DNA of 64,000 bases from Oscillospiraceae bacterium (GCA_020025425.1 JAHHSD010000004.1:1-64000), one strand, 5' to 3'; positions 49,848-60,923 are shown, counted from the first letter of the stretch. The notes: generated by a model not told the origin, from the letters alone. Numbers and translations are program-made.

Positions 49848-50885
49848 ATGAACATCGGTGAAGTGATCCGTAAGCATAGAAAGGCCAGGGGCTGGACCCA
49901 GGAGACCCTGGCAAATTACCTGGGGGTGACCACCCCTGCGGTGAACAAATGGGAGAGCGGCAGCACCATGCCGGACATCACCCTTCTGGCCCCCATCGCC
50001 CGGCTGCTGGACGTATCTCTGGACGAGCTTCTCTCCTTTCGGGAGGAGCTGACCCAGGATGAGATCCGTGCGCTGGTCCGGACAGCGGAGCAGAAATTTG
50101 CTCAGGAGCCCTACGGCGCGGTGTTTCTCTGGGTCAGGGAGCAGATCCGGCTGTACCCCAACTGCGAGCCCCTGATCCACGCCCTGGCCCTGGAGCTGGA
50201 GGCGTACCGTCCGGCCCAGGAGTGCCCAGAGGGCCAGGACTGGAACGCCTTTATCCTGAGCTGCCACGAGCGCCTGCTGGCCAGCCGGGAGGAGTCCATG
50301 CGCACGGCGGCGGCGGACGCCCTGTACAGGTACCATCTCCGCCGGGGGGAGTACGAAAAAGCAGGGTCCTATCTGGACTTTTTCTCCATGCAGAATCCGG
50401 AGCGGAAGCGGAAGAAGGCTGTCCTCTATGACAAAACCGGCCAGGCGGACAAGGCCTTCCAGACCTATGAGGAGCTGCTTCTGGCTGACTATCAGATCCT
50501 GTCCGCTGTATTCAGCAGCCTGTCTGACATGCAGCTCAAGTCCGGGGACCCGGGGCGGGCCCGTTACTATGTGGAGAAGAAGCAGGCCCTGGACCGGCTG
50601 TTTGAAATGGGAGACTATCTCCAATACATGGATGAGCTGGAGCTGGTCCAGGCGGAGCAGGACCGGGACAAGACTTTGGCCTGCGTGGAGGGGCTGCTGG
50701 CCCACATGGACAGCGTCCATGACTTTTATAAAGCTCCCCTCTACGCCCACATAGCCTTCAAGCCCGTGGACCCGGCCTTCGGGGAGGCTGTCCGGAACGG
50801 CATCCTGGAGGAACTGCGCGCGGAGACTGGCTTTTCCTACATGGAGGGTGACCCACGCTGGGCCAGGCTGCTCGCTGCCTTATAG
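49848..50885 (+). CDS. XRE-family regulator with helical C-terminal domain
   Basis: 345 residues. The N-terminal 65 residues are a Cro/C1-type helix-turn-helix (IGEVIRKHRKARGWTQETLANYLGVTTPAVNKWE). The rest is all-helical and TPR-like (YRYHLRRGEYEKAGSYLDFF; AVLYDKTGQADKAFQTYEELL), a layout used by standalone regulators that may sense peptides or partner proteins. It lies convergent to the lepA 3' duplication. GGGAGG precedes the ATG. Target genes are not evident. Confidence 0.88.
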   Translation: MNIGEVIRKHRKARGWTQETLANYLGVTTPAVNKWESGSTMPDITLLAPIARLLDVSLDELLSFREELTQDEIRALVRTAEQKFAQEPYGAVFLWVREQIRLYPNCEPLIHALALELEAYRPAQECPEGQDWNAFILSCHERLLASREESMRTAAADALYRYHLRRGEYEKAGSYLDFFSMQNPERKRKKAVLYDKTGQADKAFQTYEELLLADYQILSAVFSSLSDMQLKSGDPGRARYYVEKKQALDRLFEMGDYLQYMDELELVQAEQDRDKTLACVEGLLAHMDSVHDFYKAPLYAHIAFKPVDPAFGEAVRNGILEELRAETGFSYMEGDPRWARLLAAL

Positions 50886-50903
50886 GCCCTTTTTCTGCAA
50901 AAT

Positions 50904-50988
50904 TTATTCCTCGTCCAGTTTAAGCACCGCCATAAACGCCTCCGAGGGCAGCTGGACGGTACCCAGAGTACGCATCTTCTTTTTGCCC
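50904..50988 (-). pseudogene. Extra copy of the lepA 3' end
   Basis: 85 bases match the true lepA end (51156-51240) at 79 positions, including the stop codon. The frame is kept and encodes [13 protein letters not shown] then [12 protein letters not shown]. Four of six differences are synonymous; the other two change one codon (Thr to Ser). There is no start codon or lepA body, so it is a gene fragment, not a gene. Confidence 0.9.
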
Positions 50989-51155
50989 GACTTCCACAAA
51001 AGGGCGGGGCCTTTTGTGGGGCCCCCAAGGGATCAAAATGCTCGGGGCAAGTGAATTGCCCCTGCGCCAAGGATTTTGCTCTGCAAAACCCTTGAACGGC
51101 GCAAAGCGCCGCCCCCGCTGTGCGGGGGTCAAGAGGGCTGCAAAAAAGATGCAGC
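50989..51155 (-). repeat. Hairpin-packed spacer between the two lepA ends
   Basis: Six back-to-back inverted repeats in about 150 bases: GGGGCC/GGCCCC, GGGGCAA/TTGCCCC, CAAGG-TTTTGC/GCAAAA-CCTTG, CGGCGC/GCGCCG, CCCCCGC/GCGGGGG and CTGCA/TGCAG (51006-51154). It looks like a dispersed palindromic repeat element; no gene is present. Confidence 0.65.
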
Positions 51156-52964
<1,809 letters not shown>

Positions 52965-53038
52965 AATGGGAAACCTCCTTGGGAAGATTCACGGTCAAAG
53001 TCATGCAAATGGGGCAGAGCGCTCCTCTTTTGACGAGT

Positions 53039-55153
53039 TTACCGCACCATTGTGTTTTCCGTCAAGATATCCTCGCGGGTTTCCTCGGCGGAAAAATAAT
53101 ATTTAAGGATGTCAGCGGCGATCCGTCCCAGCTCGGAACCGCTGCCGCCCTTCTCAACCACCAGGGCAATGGCGATCTGGGGGTTGTCGTAGGGGGCAAA
53201 GCAGACGAACACGGCGTTGGACTCGGTCTGGACATTGACCTGGGCGGAGCCGGTCTTGGCGCCCACCTTGACGGGCAGATCCTGAAAATACCTGGCCACC
53301 GAGCCCTCTGTGGTCAGCTTCAGCATGCCCGCCTTCACTGCCTCCAGATTGGCGGGCTTGATGTTGATTTCGCTGAGCACCTCGGGCTCATAGGTGTGGA
53401 CCACCTCGGAGAAGTCATGGGATTTGACCTCCTTGAGGATGTGGGCCGCGTTCCGCGTCCCGCCGTTGACCAGGGTCGCGATGTAGTTGGCCAGCTGTAT
53501 GGGGGTGAACTGGCTGCTCTCCTGGCCGATGGCCACCGACAGGGTGTTGCCCTTGAACCACTTCCCGCCCATCTTCTCGGTGTACTCCGGTCCGGCCATA
53601 ACGCCCCGCTTCTCGGGCAGCTCGATGCCGGTGGGCTCACCCAGGCCGAACTTGGCCGCATACTCCTGGAGCTTTTCAATTCCCACCCGGCGGCCCACGT
53701 CAAAGAAGTAGATGTTGCAGGAGTTCTTGATGGCGTCGGTCACGTTCTGGGGGCCGTGCTTGCCTCTGTACTGGCGGTAGATCCAGCACTGAGGGCCGTT
53801 GGGGCCGTAGTAGTCATAGACGCCGTTGCCCAGGATCTTGGTCTGGGGCGTGACCTCCCCACTCTCCAGGCCGGCGATGGCGGTCACCATCTTGAAGGTG
53901 GAGCCGGGGGGGTAGAGGCCCATAGTGGTCCGGTTGATGAAGGGGTGCAGGGGGTTGCTGGCGTATTTGTTGTAGTCCTGGTAGTAGGTGTCCAGGGTAA
54001 AGGTGGGGTAGGAGGCCGCGGCCAGAACTTCGGCGTTCTTGATGTCCAGCACCACGCAGGCGGCGCCCTCCACCTCCTTACTCTTCAGCTGGGGGATGGC
54101 GTTGGCCATGATATCCTCCACAGCCTTCTGAAGGTCGATATCCACCGTGAGGATCACGTTGTCTCCCGGCTCGGGGGGTGTGATCCAGGTCTCGCCCATG
54201 ACCCTGCCGCTGACGTCCCGGTCCACCTGGCGCTTGCCGGGGGCGCCCCGCAGGTAGGACTCAAAGGCCAGCTCTGCCCCGTCCTTGCCCACCGTGTCGT
54301 TGATCTGATAGTCCGGCTTCCCGTCGTTGTCCTCGTCCACGGTCTGGTAGTACTCCCACTCCTTCTCGTTCATCAGGCCCACCGGGCCCAGCAGCTGGGC
54401 GGCGTAATCGGTGTTGTAGCTGCGGGTGGAGACGGCGTCGATGTTGACGCCGGCCAGCCCCCGCTCCTTCACCCGGGAAATAAAGTCGATATCCACATCC
54501 TGTGCAAAGACATAGGGGGTCCAATAGATGTCCTTGGACCGGAGGTAGAGCTCATAGATCACCCCGGCCAGGGCCCGGGCCTCTCCCGGGGCAGTGTCCT
54601 CCGGGATGTCGAAGGTCTTGGCCATCCGCTTGAGCAGCTCCTGGGCGCTGGGCAGCTCCACCTTGGCGTCGGGGGCGGTGGGATCCCCGTCAATCCACTT
54701 CATTTTGATGGACAGCCGGCCCAGCCGGGTCAGCGTCTTTTTCTCAGTTCCGTCCTCTCCCACGGAGACGGCAAAGAAGGGGTCGTCCCGGGTATAGCGG
54801 AAGGGCTCCTCCGGTGTGATGGACAGGTTGTCCGCCCAGGTCACGCCGGACCGGCGTGCAATCTGGATCAGGTCGGTGAGGACCTGGTTGCGGTTCTTGC
54901 CCATGGCGGAGGTATTCAGGGTCACCTCGTAGGTGGTGTGGTTGGCGACCAGAACGCGGCCGTAGCGGTCCAGAATCTGGCCCCGGGCAGAGGAGACCTG
55001 CTCGATCTCCGTGATCTTGTTGGTAGAGCGGGATGCCCAGTATTTTCCGTTGATGATCTGGGTGTCGTAGAGCACAAAGCTCATAAACAGCAGGACCAGG
55101 GCGAGGAGGCCCACCATGGCCCAGCTGCGGCGGTTCAGTTGTCGGTGGTCCAT
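53039..55153 (-). CDS. mrdA: Penicillin-binding protein 2 (elongasome transpeptidase)
   Basis: 704 residues from ATG 55153 (AAAGGAG upstream). Short cytoplasmic tail, one membrane helix (about 10-35), dimerisation domain, then the transpeptidase domain with the three active-site motifs: SxxK in PGSTFKM, SxN in KNSCNIYFF and KTG in GAKTGSAQ. Its position after mreC-mreD identifies it as the lateral-wall class B PBP rather than the septal one. It cross-links peptidoglycan outside the membrane during elongation. Confidence 0.94.
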   Translation of the reverse strand: MDHRQLNRRSWAMVGLLALVLLFMSFVLYDTQIINGKYWASRSTNKITEIEQVSSARGQILDRYGRVLVANHTTYEVTLNTSAMGKNRNQVLTDLIQIARRSGVTWADNLSITPEEPFRYTRDDPFFAVSVGEDGTEKKTLTRLGRLSIKMKWIDGDPTAPDAKVELPSAQELLKRMAKTFDIPEDTAPGEARALAGVIYELYLRSKDIYWTPYVFAQDVDIDFISRVKERGLAGVNIDAVSTRSYNTDYAAQLLGPVGLMNEKEWEYYQTVDEDNDGKPDYQINDTVGKDGAELAFESYLRGAPGKRQVDRDVSGRVMGETWITPPEPGDNVILTVDIDLQKAVEDIMANAIPQLKSKEVEGAACVVLDIKNAEVLAAASYPTFTLDTYYQDYNKYASNPLHPFINRTTMGLYPPGSTFKMVTAIAGLESGEVTPQTKILGNGVYDYYGPNGPQCWIYRQYRGKHGPQNVTDAIKNSCNIYFFDVGRRVGIEKLQEYAAKFGLGEPTGIELPEKRGVMAGPEYTEKMGGKWFKGNTLSVAIGQESSQFTPIQLANYIATLVNGGTRNAAHILKEVKSHDFSEVVHTYEPEVLSEINIKPANLEAVKAGMLKLTTEGSVARYFQDLPVKVGAKTGSAQVNVQTESNAVFVCFAPYDNPQIAIALVVEKGGSGSELGRIAADILKYYFSAEETREDILTENTMVR

Positions 55154-55190
55154 AGGGAGCTCTCTCCTTTCCAAGAAAAACGCGCGGTGC

Positions 55191-55703
55191 TCACGCCAGC
55201 TTGTCCAGACCCACCTTGCGGAAGATCAGCCAGAAAATCAGAAATACCAGAGGCGACCACAGCAGGGTGAGCAGAAATTCTTTTCCCGCCACTGAGAGCA
55301 TCACAGACAGGGGAGCCATGCGGATAAAGAGTCCCCCCAGGATATGGATGCCCTCCATGACGGCCAGGGTAGCGGCGGAGCAGATCAGGCAGCCCGCATA
55401 TCCCTGCGTCAGGGCGTACTGGCCCGCGTTGCCGGCCAGGAGACCGGCCGCAGTCAGAAACAGGATGGGCAGACCGTGGGCACCGGGGTAGCCGATGGCC
55501 CACAGCAGCCCTACCCCCAGGCCGAAGCCGCCGCCGGCCTTGGCCCCCTCCAGCACGGCCACCGACACGGCGGCCAGCAGGAGCAGATTGGGCTTGACGC
55601 CCCAGACGGGCCAGCGGCCCAGCAGAAAGGCGTCCAGGATCCAGATGGGCAGCAGGCCCAGGGTATAGATCAGCCATTTAATGATTTGATCCTGTCGGGT
55701 CAT
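55191..55703 (-). CDS. mreD: Rod shape-determining protein MreD
   Basis: 170 residues, about five membrane helices, matching the weakly conserved MreD size and hydrophobic profile. Identification rests heavily on position between mreC and PBP2. AGGAGG precedes the ATG. It is part of the elongasome that links cytoplasmic MreB to wall synthesis. Confidence 0.88.
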   Translation of the reverse strand: MTRQDQIIKWLIYTLGLLPIWILDAFLLGRWPVWGVKPNLLLLAAVSVAVLEGAKAGGGFGLGVGLLWAIGYPGAHGLPILFLTAAGLLAGNAGQYALTQGYAGCLICSAATLAVMEGIHILGGLFIRMAPLSVMLSVAGKEFLLTLLWSPLVFLIFWLIFRKVGLDKLA

Positions 55704-55733
55704 GGAAGTTCCTCCTAGCGGCGGGGCGGAGTA

Positions 55734-56576
55734 TTACTCCACCACGTTGAAGTCCTTGATGACGAAAACCTCCACCAGGGCGTCCAGGTCCACAGTGGGG
55801 ACGATGACGGCATAGCGGGTCTTGCCGGACGGGTCGGTGAATACGCCCTCCACCTGTCCGACCACCAGCCCGGAGGGGTACACGCCGCCCTTGCCGGAGG
55901 TGAGCACCTCGTCGCCGGCCACCAGCTGGGCGCCGTCGGGCAGATAGCTCAGTCTCAGCCGGCCGGCCTCCATCAGCGTGAAGTCACCCTCCAGGATGCC
56001 CGCGCTGTACGTCCGGGCCACGATGCCGCCCATGTCGATATCGGTATTGATAATGGTGGACACCCGGGCGGAGTTGGTGCCCACCTCGGACACCACGCCC
56101 ACCAGCACGCCGGTCTCGGTGACCACGCAGTCTCCCGCCTCCACGCCAAAGTTGCTGCCCTTGCTGATGGTCAGGACAGACTCCCAGTTGGAGGTGACGG
56201 GGGCGGTGACCCGGGCGGACTCAAAGACAAAGTCCCGGCGCTTCTCCTGCAGATTCAGCAGCTCCCGGAGCTGCTCGTTCTCCCGCTGGGCGTCCTGTCC
56301 CTCCCGGACCTGGTCCTCCATCTCGGCCACCTTGGCCCGCAGACCGTCCAGCTCATCCTGGATCTCGTCAAAGCGGAATACATAGGCGTAGACGTCCTCA
56401 GCCCAGTCCGCGGCGGCACTCACCCCGTTGCGGATGGGGGTGGTGACCACGCTGAACAGGTTGGACAGGGGGTCCATCCCGCTGCCCAGCACCATGGAGC
56501 CAATGCCGATCAGAATGGAGAGGAGCAGGGCGATGACCAGCAGAATGGGGCCGTTCTGACGCAAAAACTGCTTCAT
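55734..56576 (-). CDS. mreC: Rod shape-determining protein MreC
   Basis: 280 residues: one N-terminal membrane helix (GPILLVIALLLSILIGIG), a coiled coil (about 75-110: FDEIQDELDGLRAKVAEMED) and a C-terminal beta-rich domain (SKGSNFGVEAGDCVVTETGVLVG). It scaffolds PBP2 in the elongasome. The start overlaps the end of maf by 4 bases. mreB is not in the window. Confidence 0.95.
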   Translation of the reverse strand: MKQFLRQNGPILLVIALLLSILIGIGSMVLGSGMDPLSNLFSVVTTPIRNGVSAAADWAEDVYAYVFRFDEIQDELDGLRAKVAEMEDQVREGQDAQRENEQLRELLNLQEKRRDFVFESARVTAPVTSNWESVLTISKGSNFGVEAGDCVVTETGVLVGVVSEVGTNSARVSTIINTDIDMGGIVARTYSAGILEGDFTLMEAGRLRLSYLPDGAQLVAGDEVLTSGKGGVYPSGLVVGQVEGVFTDPSGKTRYAVIVPTVDLDALVEVFVIKDFNVVE

Positions 56577-57166
56577 GCCTCCACTCCCTCACCGGTCAGT
56601 CCGTTGATTCCAAACCGGGTCAGCACCTGGGCCAGACGGCACACGGGCAGACCCATCACGTTGTAGTAGTCCCCGCACAGGCTCTCCACCAGCACGCAGC
56701 CCCGGCCCTGGATGCCGTAGGACCCGGCCTTGTCCATGGGCTCGCCGGTGGCCACGTAGGCCCGCAGCTCCTCCCGGGCGAGGGGGCGGAACCGGACTGC
56801 GGTGACCTCATGGCCGGTGACGATCTCCTCCCCCCGGCGGACGGTGAAGCCGGTATAGACCTGGTGCTCCCGCCCGGACAGGGCGGTGAGGGTCTCCAGG
56901 GCGTTCTCGGGGGAGGTGGGCTTGCCCAGCACCCGGCCGTCCAGAGCCACCACGGTGTCGGCGGCGATGACCAGGTCGTCGGGCCCCAGCTTGCCGGCCA
57001 CCTCGTCGGCCTTCTGGCGGGAGAGGGCCTCCACCAGCTGGTCGGGGGAGAGGGCGGGGTCCACCCGCTCCTCGCCCCGGGCGGGGAGGATCTCAAAGCC
57101 TGTGATCCCCATGCGCTCCAGCAGCTCGCGCCGCCGGGGGGACTGGGAGGCAAGGATGATTCGCAT
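56573..57166 (-). CDS. maf: Maf family nucleotide pyrophosphatase
   Basis: 197 residues from ATG 57166 (GAGAGG upstream). The ILASQSPRRRELLERMG start, IAADTVVALDGRVLGKP, the VYTGFTVRR segment and DKAGSYGIQGRG are diagnostic. Maf proteins hydrolyse dTTP/UTP or modified nucleotides and are often linked to mre genes and septum control. It overlaps mreC by 4 bases and follows dut by 29. Confidence 0.95.
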   Translation of the reverse strand: MRIILASQSPRRRELLERMGITGFEILPARGEERVDPALSPDQLVEALSRQKADEVAGKLGPDDLVIAADTVVALDGRVLGKPTSPENALETLTALSGREHQVYTGFTVRRGEEIVTGHEVTAVRFRPLAREELRAYVATGEPMDKAGSYGIQGRGCVLVESLCGDYYNVMGLPVCRLAQVLTRFGINGLTGEGVEA

Positions 57167-57195
57167 TCTAAACACCTCTCTGCTCTGGATTTGGC

Positions 57196-57645
57196 TTAAG
57201 CTCCGGTGGAGCCCAGGCCGCCCGCGCCGCGGGCGGTGTCGTCCAGCTCATCCACCAGTTGGATCCGGGGCCGGACCACAGGGGTGACCATCAGCTGGGC
57301 GATGCGGTCGGCGGGATTGACGGTGTAGTCCTCGCTGCCGGAGTTCTGCAGGCCCACCAGCAGCTCTCCCCGGTAGTCGCTGTCAATGACCCCCACGCAG
57401 TTGGCGGGGGCGATGCCGTGCTTGATGCCCAGGCCGCTGCGGGCGAAGATCAGGGCCACGTAGTCGGCGGAGGGCAGGGCGATGGCCAGGCCGGTGGGGA
57501 TGACTCGCCGCTGACCGGCGGGGATGACCACAGGCTCGTCCATGCAGGCGTGCAGGTCCATTGCGGCCGCGCCGGCGCTGGCGAAGAAGGGGACGGGGAT
57601 CTCGGTCCCGATTTTGGGGGAGAGCGCTTTGATCTTCAGATCCAT
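57196..57645 (-). CDS. dut: Deoxyuridine 5'-triphosphate nucleotidohydrolase
   Basis: 149 residues from ATG 57645 (GAGGAA upstream). Trimeric dUTPase motifs: AAAMDLHAC, IFARSGLGIKHGI, GVIDSDYRGEL, NPADRIAQL and the C-terminal arm RGAGGLGSTG that closes over the active site. It keeps uracil out of DNA by hydrolysing dUTP to dUMP. Embedded between U32 peptidase and maf genes in the operon. Confidence 0.96.
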   Translation of the reverse strand: MDLKIKALSPKIGTEIPVPFFASAGAAAMDLHACMDEPVVIPAGQRRVIPTGLAIALPSADYVALIFARSGLGIKHGIAPANCVGVIDSDYRGELLVGLQNSGSEDYTVNPADRIAQLMVTPVVRPRIQLVDELDDTARGAGGLGSTGA

Positions 57646-57684
57646 ACTATCATTCCTCACAATACAAAAGATAGACCGGGCGGA

Positions 57685-59769
57685 TCACTCCACGCCCCGG
57701 TAGTAAAGTCCTCTGGTGTAGTCGCCCAGCTGGTAGCGGCCCCGGCCCTGGTAGCGGTCCAGGATCTGGACGCACTCCTGGGGGGTCTCGGTGGTAAAGC
57801 GCACACGCATGGTCCGCAGGCCCAGGTGCTGCACATCCCCCAGCTTGTCCGCCAGGAACAGGGTCTTGGCGTTGAGGATCTCGTTTCGGCAGCCGAAGGC
57901 CTTGACCACGGGGAACCGGGTCCCCCGGCGGTCGGTGAGCAGGGCGGGGTCGCCGCAGTTGTGCTCCCCCGAGTGGTTGTGTACGATGCAGTTCTCGGTG
58001 ACCATCAGGGGCAGGCGGCCGTAGGCGATAAGCTCCAGGTCCAGGGCCTTGGACAGGTCCCGGATCTGGGACAGGCGCATCTCAAAGGAGGCGGTCACCG
58101 ACTTCAGCCCCATGTGGCGCAGCTCCTTGATGGTCTGGCTGTTGTACACGCCCAGACCGTAGTCTCCCCGGACCTCCATGCCCCGGTCCAGGGCGTGGCG
58201 GACCATGCCCAGGGTCCCGGCCAGGGCCTGGGTGACGCCCAGCTCCTTAAGGGCATCCAGGTCCTTGTCCAGGGTGTCCAGCTCCCGATCCCAGCAGATC
58301 TGGGGCAGAAGGGCGGCCACCGGCACCCCGGCCTGCTGGGCGGCCCGGACCACATCGGGGTGGGCCGCTCCCTCGTCGGCGGGGAGATAGAGCAGGGTTG
58401 GCTTCAGGGCCAGCAGCTCGGGGGTGACCTGGGCGGCGGAGCGGACGGAGACGGTGATGTCGGGGGCCTCCTGGGGGTCCTCAAACCGGACGCCCTCGTG
58501 GAACTGGCCCCGGCGGCGCTCCGGCAGGGCGGTGCGCTGGCGGCTCAGCTCCTCCAGGGCCTGGCGGCGCAGGGCGTTCAGCGCGGACAGGGGCAGAGAG
58601 AGCCCCTCGTCCACCTTGACCAGGGTCTTTTCGCAGGAGAAGGGGGTCCCGCCGGTGCGGGAGAGCTGTCCCTCCACCTTTTCGGCGGTGAGGGGGACAT
58701 TGACCGCCGCCTCAGGCACCGGTCCGGTGACAGAGGCCAGCCGGCCCTCCTTGTCCTCCACCGCCACCTGGGCGGGCTGGCCGGCCCGCAGCCAGGCGTA
58801 CATCTGGACGGGCTCCTTCCGGTTCTCCCCGTTTTCAAAGGTGGCTCTGGCCTTGGCATAGAGCTCCTTGGGGAAGTCCTCCTCCTGGCGGGTGCCGAAC
58901 ATGTCGGCCCCCTTCTGGTCCAGGTAGTAGCCCTCGGTAAAGCCCTGGCGGGAGAATGCCTGCTCCAGCTCCTGCAGCTCCTGGCCGGTGGGCTCCCGGC
59001 CCTCCCGCAGGGCGTTGGCGTAGATCCGTGTGACGATGGCCACATATTCCGGCCGCTTCATCCGGCCCTCAATTTTCAGGCAGGCGATGCCCATATCCTG
59101 CAATTCCTTCAGGTGGCGGACCATGGACATGTCCTTCAGGGACAGGGGGTACTCGTTGGCCCGGCCGTTGAAGCCGTATTTCAGGCGGCAGGGCTGGGCA
59201 CACAGGCCCCGGTTGCCGCTGCGGCCCCCGATGACGCCGGAAAAATAGCACTGGCCCGAGTAGCACATGCACAGGGCCCCGTGGGCAAAGGTCTCGATCT
59301 CAATGGGGGAATTGGCGCAGATATACTCCAAAGCGTCCCGGCTCAGTTCCCGGGAGAGGACCACCCGGCTCATCCCCAGGTCGGCGCAGACCTTGACGCC
59401 GTCCAGCGAGTGAATGGTCATCTGGGTGGAGCCGTGGATGGGCAGGTCGGGGGCCACCTGGCGCAGCATGCGCACCACACCCAGATCCTGGACGATGACG
59501 GCGTCCACGCCCATCTGGCTGATCTCGTCGGCCACCTGGGCGGCACCGGGCAGCTCCCGGTCGGTAAGCAGGGTGTTCAGGGTGAGGTGGACCTTACAGC
59601 CCCGCAGATGACAGTAAGAAACCGCCGCCGCAACTTCCTCTTTGGTGAAGTTTTTCGCGTTTCGGCGGGCGTTGAAATCTCCATATCCCAAATAAATGGC
59701 GTCCGCCCCGTTCTGTACGGCGGCAGTCACCGACTCCATGGAGCCGGCAGGTGAAAGTAGCTCCAGCAT
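57685..59769 (-). CDS. Peptidase U32 family protein (RlhA-like)
   Basis: 694 residues. The N-terminal half is the U32 domain: LLSPAGSMES, the DAIYLGYGDFNARRNAKNF segment, ETFAHGALCMCYSGQCYFSG and GNRGLCAQPCR, with a cysteine cluster suited to an Fe-S site. The second half has the DUF3656-like and C-terminal extension typical of the long form. Homologues include the 23S rRNA C2501 hydroxylase RlhA and older collagenase annotations; an RNA-modifying role is more likely than proteolysis but is not proven by sequence. Second gene of the zapA operon. Confidence 0.88.
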   Translation of the reverse strand: MLELLSPAGSMESVTAAVQNGADAIYLGYGDFNARRNAKNFTKEEVAAAVSYCHLRGCKVHLTLNTLLTDRELPGAAQVADEISQMGVDAVIVQDLGVVRMLRQVAPDLPIHGSTQMTIHSLDGVKVCADLGMSRVVLSRELSRDALEYICANSPIEIETFAHGALCMCYSGQCYFSGVIGGRSGNRGLCAQPCRLKYGFNGRANEYPLSLKDMSMVRHLKELQDMGIACLKIEGRMKRPEYVAIVTRIYANALREGREPTGQELQELEQAFSRQGFTEGYYLDQKGADMFGTRQEEDFPKELYAKARATFENGENRKEPVQMYAWLRAGQPAQVAVEDKEGRLASVTGPVPEAAVNVPLTAEKVEGQLSRTGGTPFSCEKTLVKVDEGLSLPLSALNALRRQALEELSRQRTALPERRRGQFHEGVRFEDPQEAPDITVSVRSAAQVTPELLALKPTLLYLPADEGAAHPDVVRAAQQAGVPVAALLPQICWDRELDTLDKDLDALKELGVTQALAGTLGMVRHALDRGMEVRGDYGLGVYNSQTIKELRHMGLKSVTASFEMRLSQIRDLSKALDLELIAYGRLPLMVTENCIVHNHSGEHNCGDPALLTDRRGTRFPVVKAFGCRNEILNAKTLFLADKLGDVQHLGLRTMRVRFTTETPQECVQILDRYQGRGRYQLGDYTRGLYYRGVE

Positions 59770-59865
59770 GGCAGTTCTCCTTTTTATATGACAGACCGGT
59801 GCGGGCCCGGCGCTGTCGGCCGTACCCGCACCGAAGAAATATTCAGCTCGAAGGATCAGACTGGG
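59770..59865 (-). promoter_or_regulatory. Hairpin between zapA and the U32 gene
   Basis: CGGTGCGGG (59797-59805) and CCCGCACCG (59825-59833) enclose a GC-rich loop. No T run follows on the minus strand, so it is more likely an RNA processing or stability element than a terminator. Confidence 0.5.
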
Positions 59866-60180
59866 TTATTTCTTGTTTTGCAGTTTGAAGATCTCCCGCT
59901 TACATTCGGACAGCTCGTCCTTCAGCTTGGCGGTCTCCTCCAGACCCTCTTTGATCTGGCGGCGCAGGTTCTCAGCGGCGGCCTGCTCCCGGAAGTACTG
60001 ATCCGCAATGTTCATCGCGGCAAGCACCGCTCCGTTGGCCAGAGACAGGCGCTCGTTCTCCATCACCTCACGGATCTGGCCGTCCACATGACCGGCCACT
60101 TTGCGGACGTATTCCTCATCCTCCACGGCCACCATGTTGTATTCCTGGCCGGCGATGGACACGGTCACTTTGTTTTTCAT
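59866..60180 (-). CDS. zapA: Cell division protein ZapA
   Basis: 104 residues: an N-terminal globular part (VTVSIAGQEYNMVAVEDEEYVRKVAGHVD) and a long C-terminal coiled coil (about 65-104) ending FKLQNKK, the normal ZapA plan. It bundles FtsZ filaments at mid-cell. First gene of the shape/division operon; GGGAGGAG precedes the ATG. Confidence 0.9.
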   Translation of the reverse strand: MKNKVTVSIAGQEYNMVAVEDEEYVRKVAGHVDGQIREVMENERLSLANGAVLAAMNIADQYFREQAAAENLRRQIKEGLEETAKLKDELSECKREIFKLQNKK

Positions 60181-60230
60181 GTGATCTCCTCCCTATATCA
60201 ACACACAGCATGTCTGTTTTATGTATACTT

Positions 60231-60296
60231 CAGCCCGACTGGTCGGGTCCATCATAGTGATGGACTTATTATACCATAAGAAGTACCATTGAAAAA
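60231..60296 (-). promoter_or_regulatory. Promoter and structured leader of the zapA operon
   Basis: Minus-strand TGG-TATAAT (60268-60276) is an extended -10 with a weak -35. Just downstream of the likely start are two inverted repeats: GTCCATCA-TAG-TGATGGAC (60247-60265) and CCCGAC-TG-GTCGGG (60234-60247). They could be an operator pair or leader hairpins. Confidence 0.55.
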
Positions 60297-60364
60297 TAGA
60301 TTTATCGTTAATTTTTTTCTTATCTTTGATTTTTCCAAAAAAGCTCCGTGCCCGAAACCCGGCC

Positions 60365-60394
60365 TTGGACAACGCCCCCAAACTCTGCTATACT
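60365..60394 (+). promoter_or_regulatory. Promoter of the GreA-family gene
   Basis: TTGGAC (60365-60370), 18 bp ending in TGC, TATACT (60389-60394). Confidence 0.65.
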
Positions 60395-60419
60395 AGGGGC
60401 CAGAACAGGAGGCGCTGCT

Positions 60420-60923
60420 ATGCACAACGAATTGACTGAAACCGATATCCGCCTGATGAAGGAGGAGCTGGACCACCGGCGCATCGAGGTGCGCCCCAAG
60501 CTGCTGGAGGCGGTGAAGGAGGCCCGGGCCTTCGGTGATCTGAGCGAAAATTTTGAGTACAAGGCGGCCAAGCAGGAGAAAAACCGCAACGAGAGCCGCA
60601 TCCGCTTTCTGGAGAACATGATCCGCACCGCCGTGGTCATCCCCGACCGCTCCGTGGACGGGCGTGTGGGGCTCTACGACAAGGTGACCGTCTATCTGGA
60701 GGAGGACGATGAGGAGGAGGTCTACCAGCTGGTGACCACCGTCCGCCAGGACGTGCTCCACGGCCTGATCAGCAAGGAATCTCCCATGGGCCGGGCCCTG
60801 ATGGGCCGGGCGGTGGGCGAGCGCTTCTTTGTGACGGTCAACGACAGCTACGGCTATTATGCCGTCGTCCGCGCCATTGAGAAGGGTCAGGATGACGGTT
60901 CCGCCCCGCTGAATCGCTATTAA
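60420..60923 (+). CDS. GreA/GreB-family transcription elongation factor
   Basis: 167 residues from ATG 60420 (AGGAGG upstream). N-terminal antiparallel coiled coil with the tip motif FGDLSENFEYKAAKQ, whose acidic residues reach the RNA polymerase active site and trigger cleavage of backtracked RNA; C-terminal FKBP-like domain (SPMGRALMGRAVGERFFV). It may be the main GreA or a second paralogue. It is transcribed alone, divergent from zapA. Confidence 0.9.
   Translation: MHNELTETDIRLMKEELDHRRIEVRPKLLEAVKEARAFGDLSENFEYKAAKQEKNRNESRIRFLENMIRTAVVIPDRSVDGRVGLYDKVTVYLEEDDEEEVYQLVTTVRQDVLHGLISKESPMGRALMGRAVGERFFVTVNDSYGYYAVVRAIEKGQDDGSAPLNRY

Noticed and set aside
52979..59754. Long plus-strand frames opposite PBP2 and the U32 gene
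   Set aside because: Compositional shadows without motifs; the minus-strand genes are certain.
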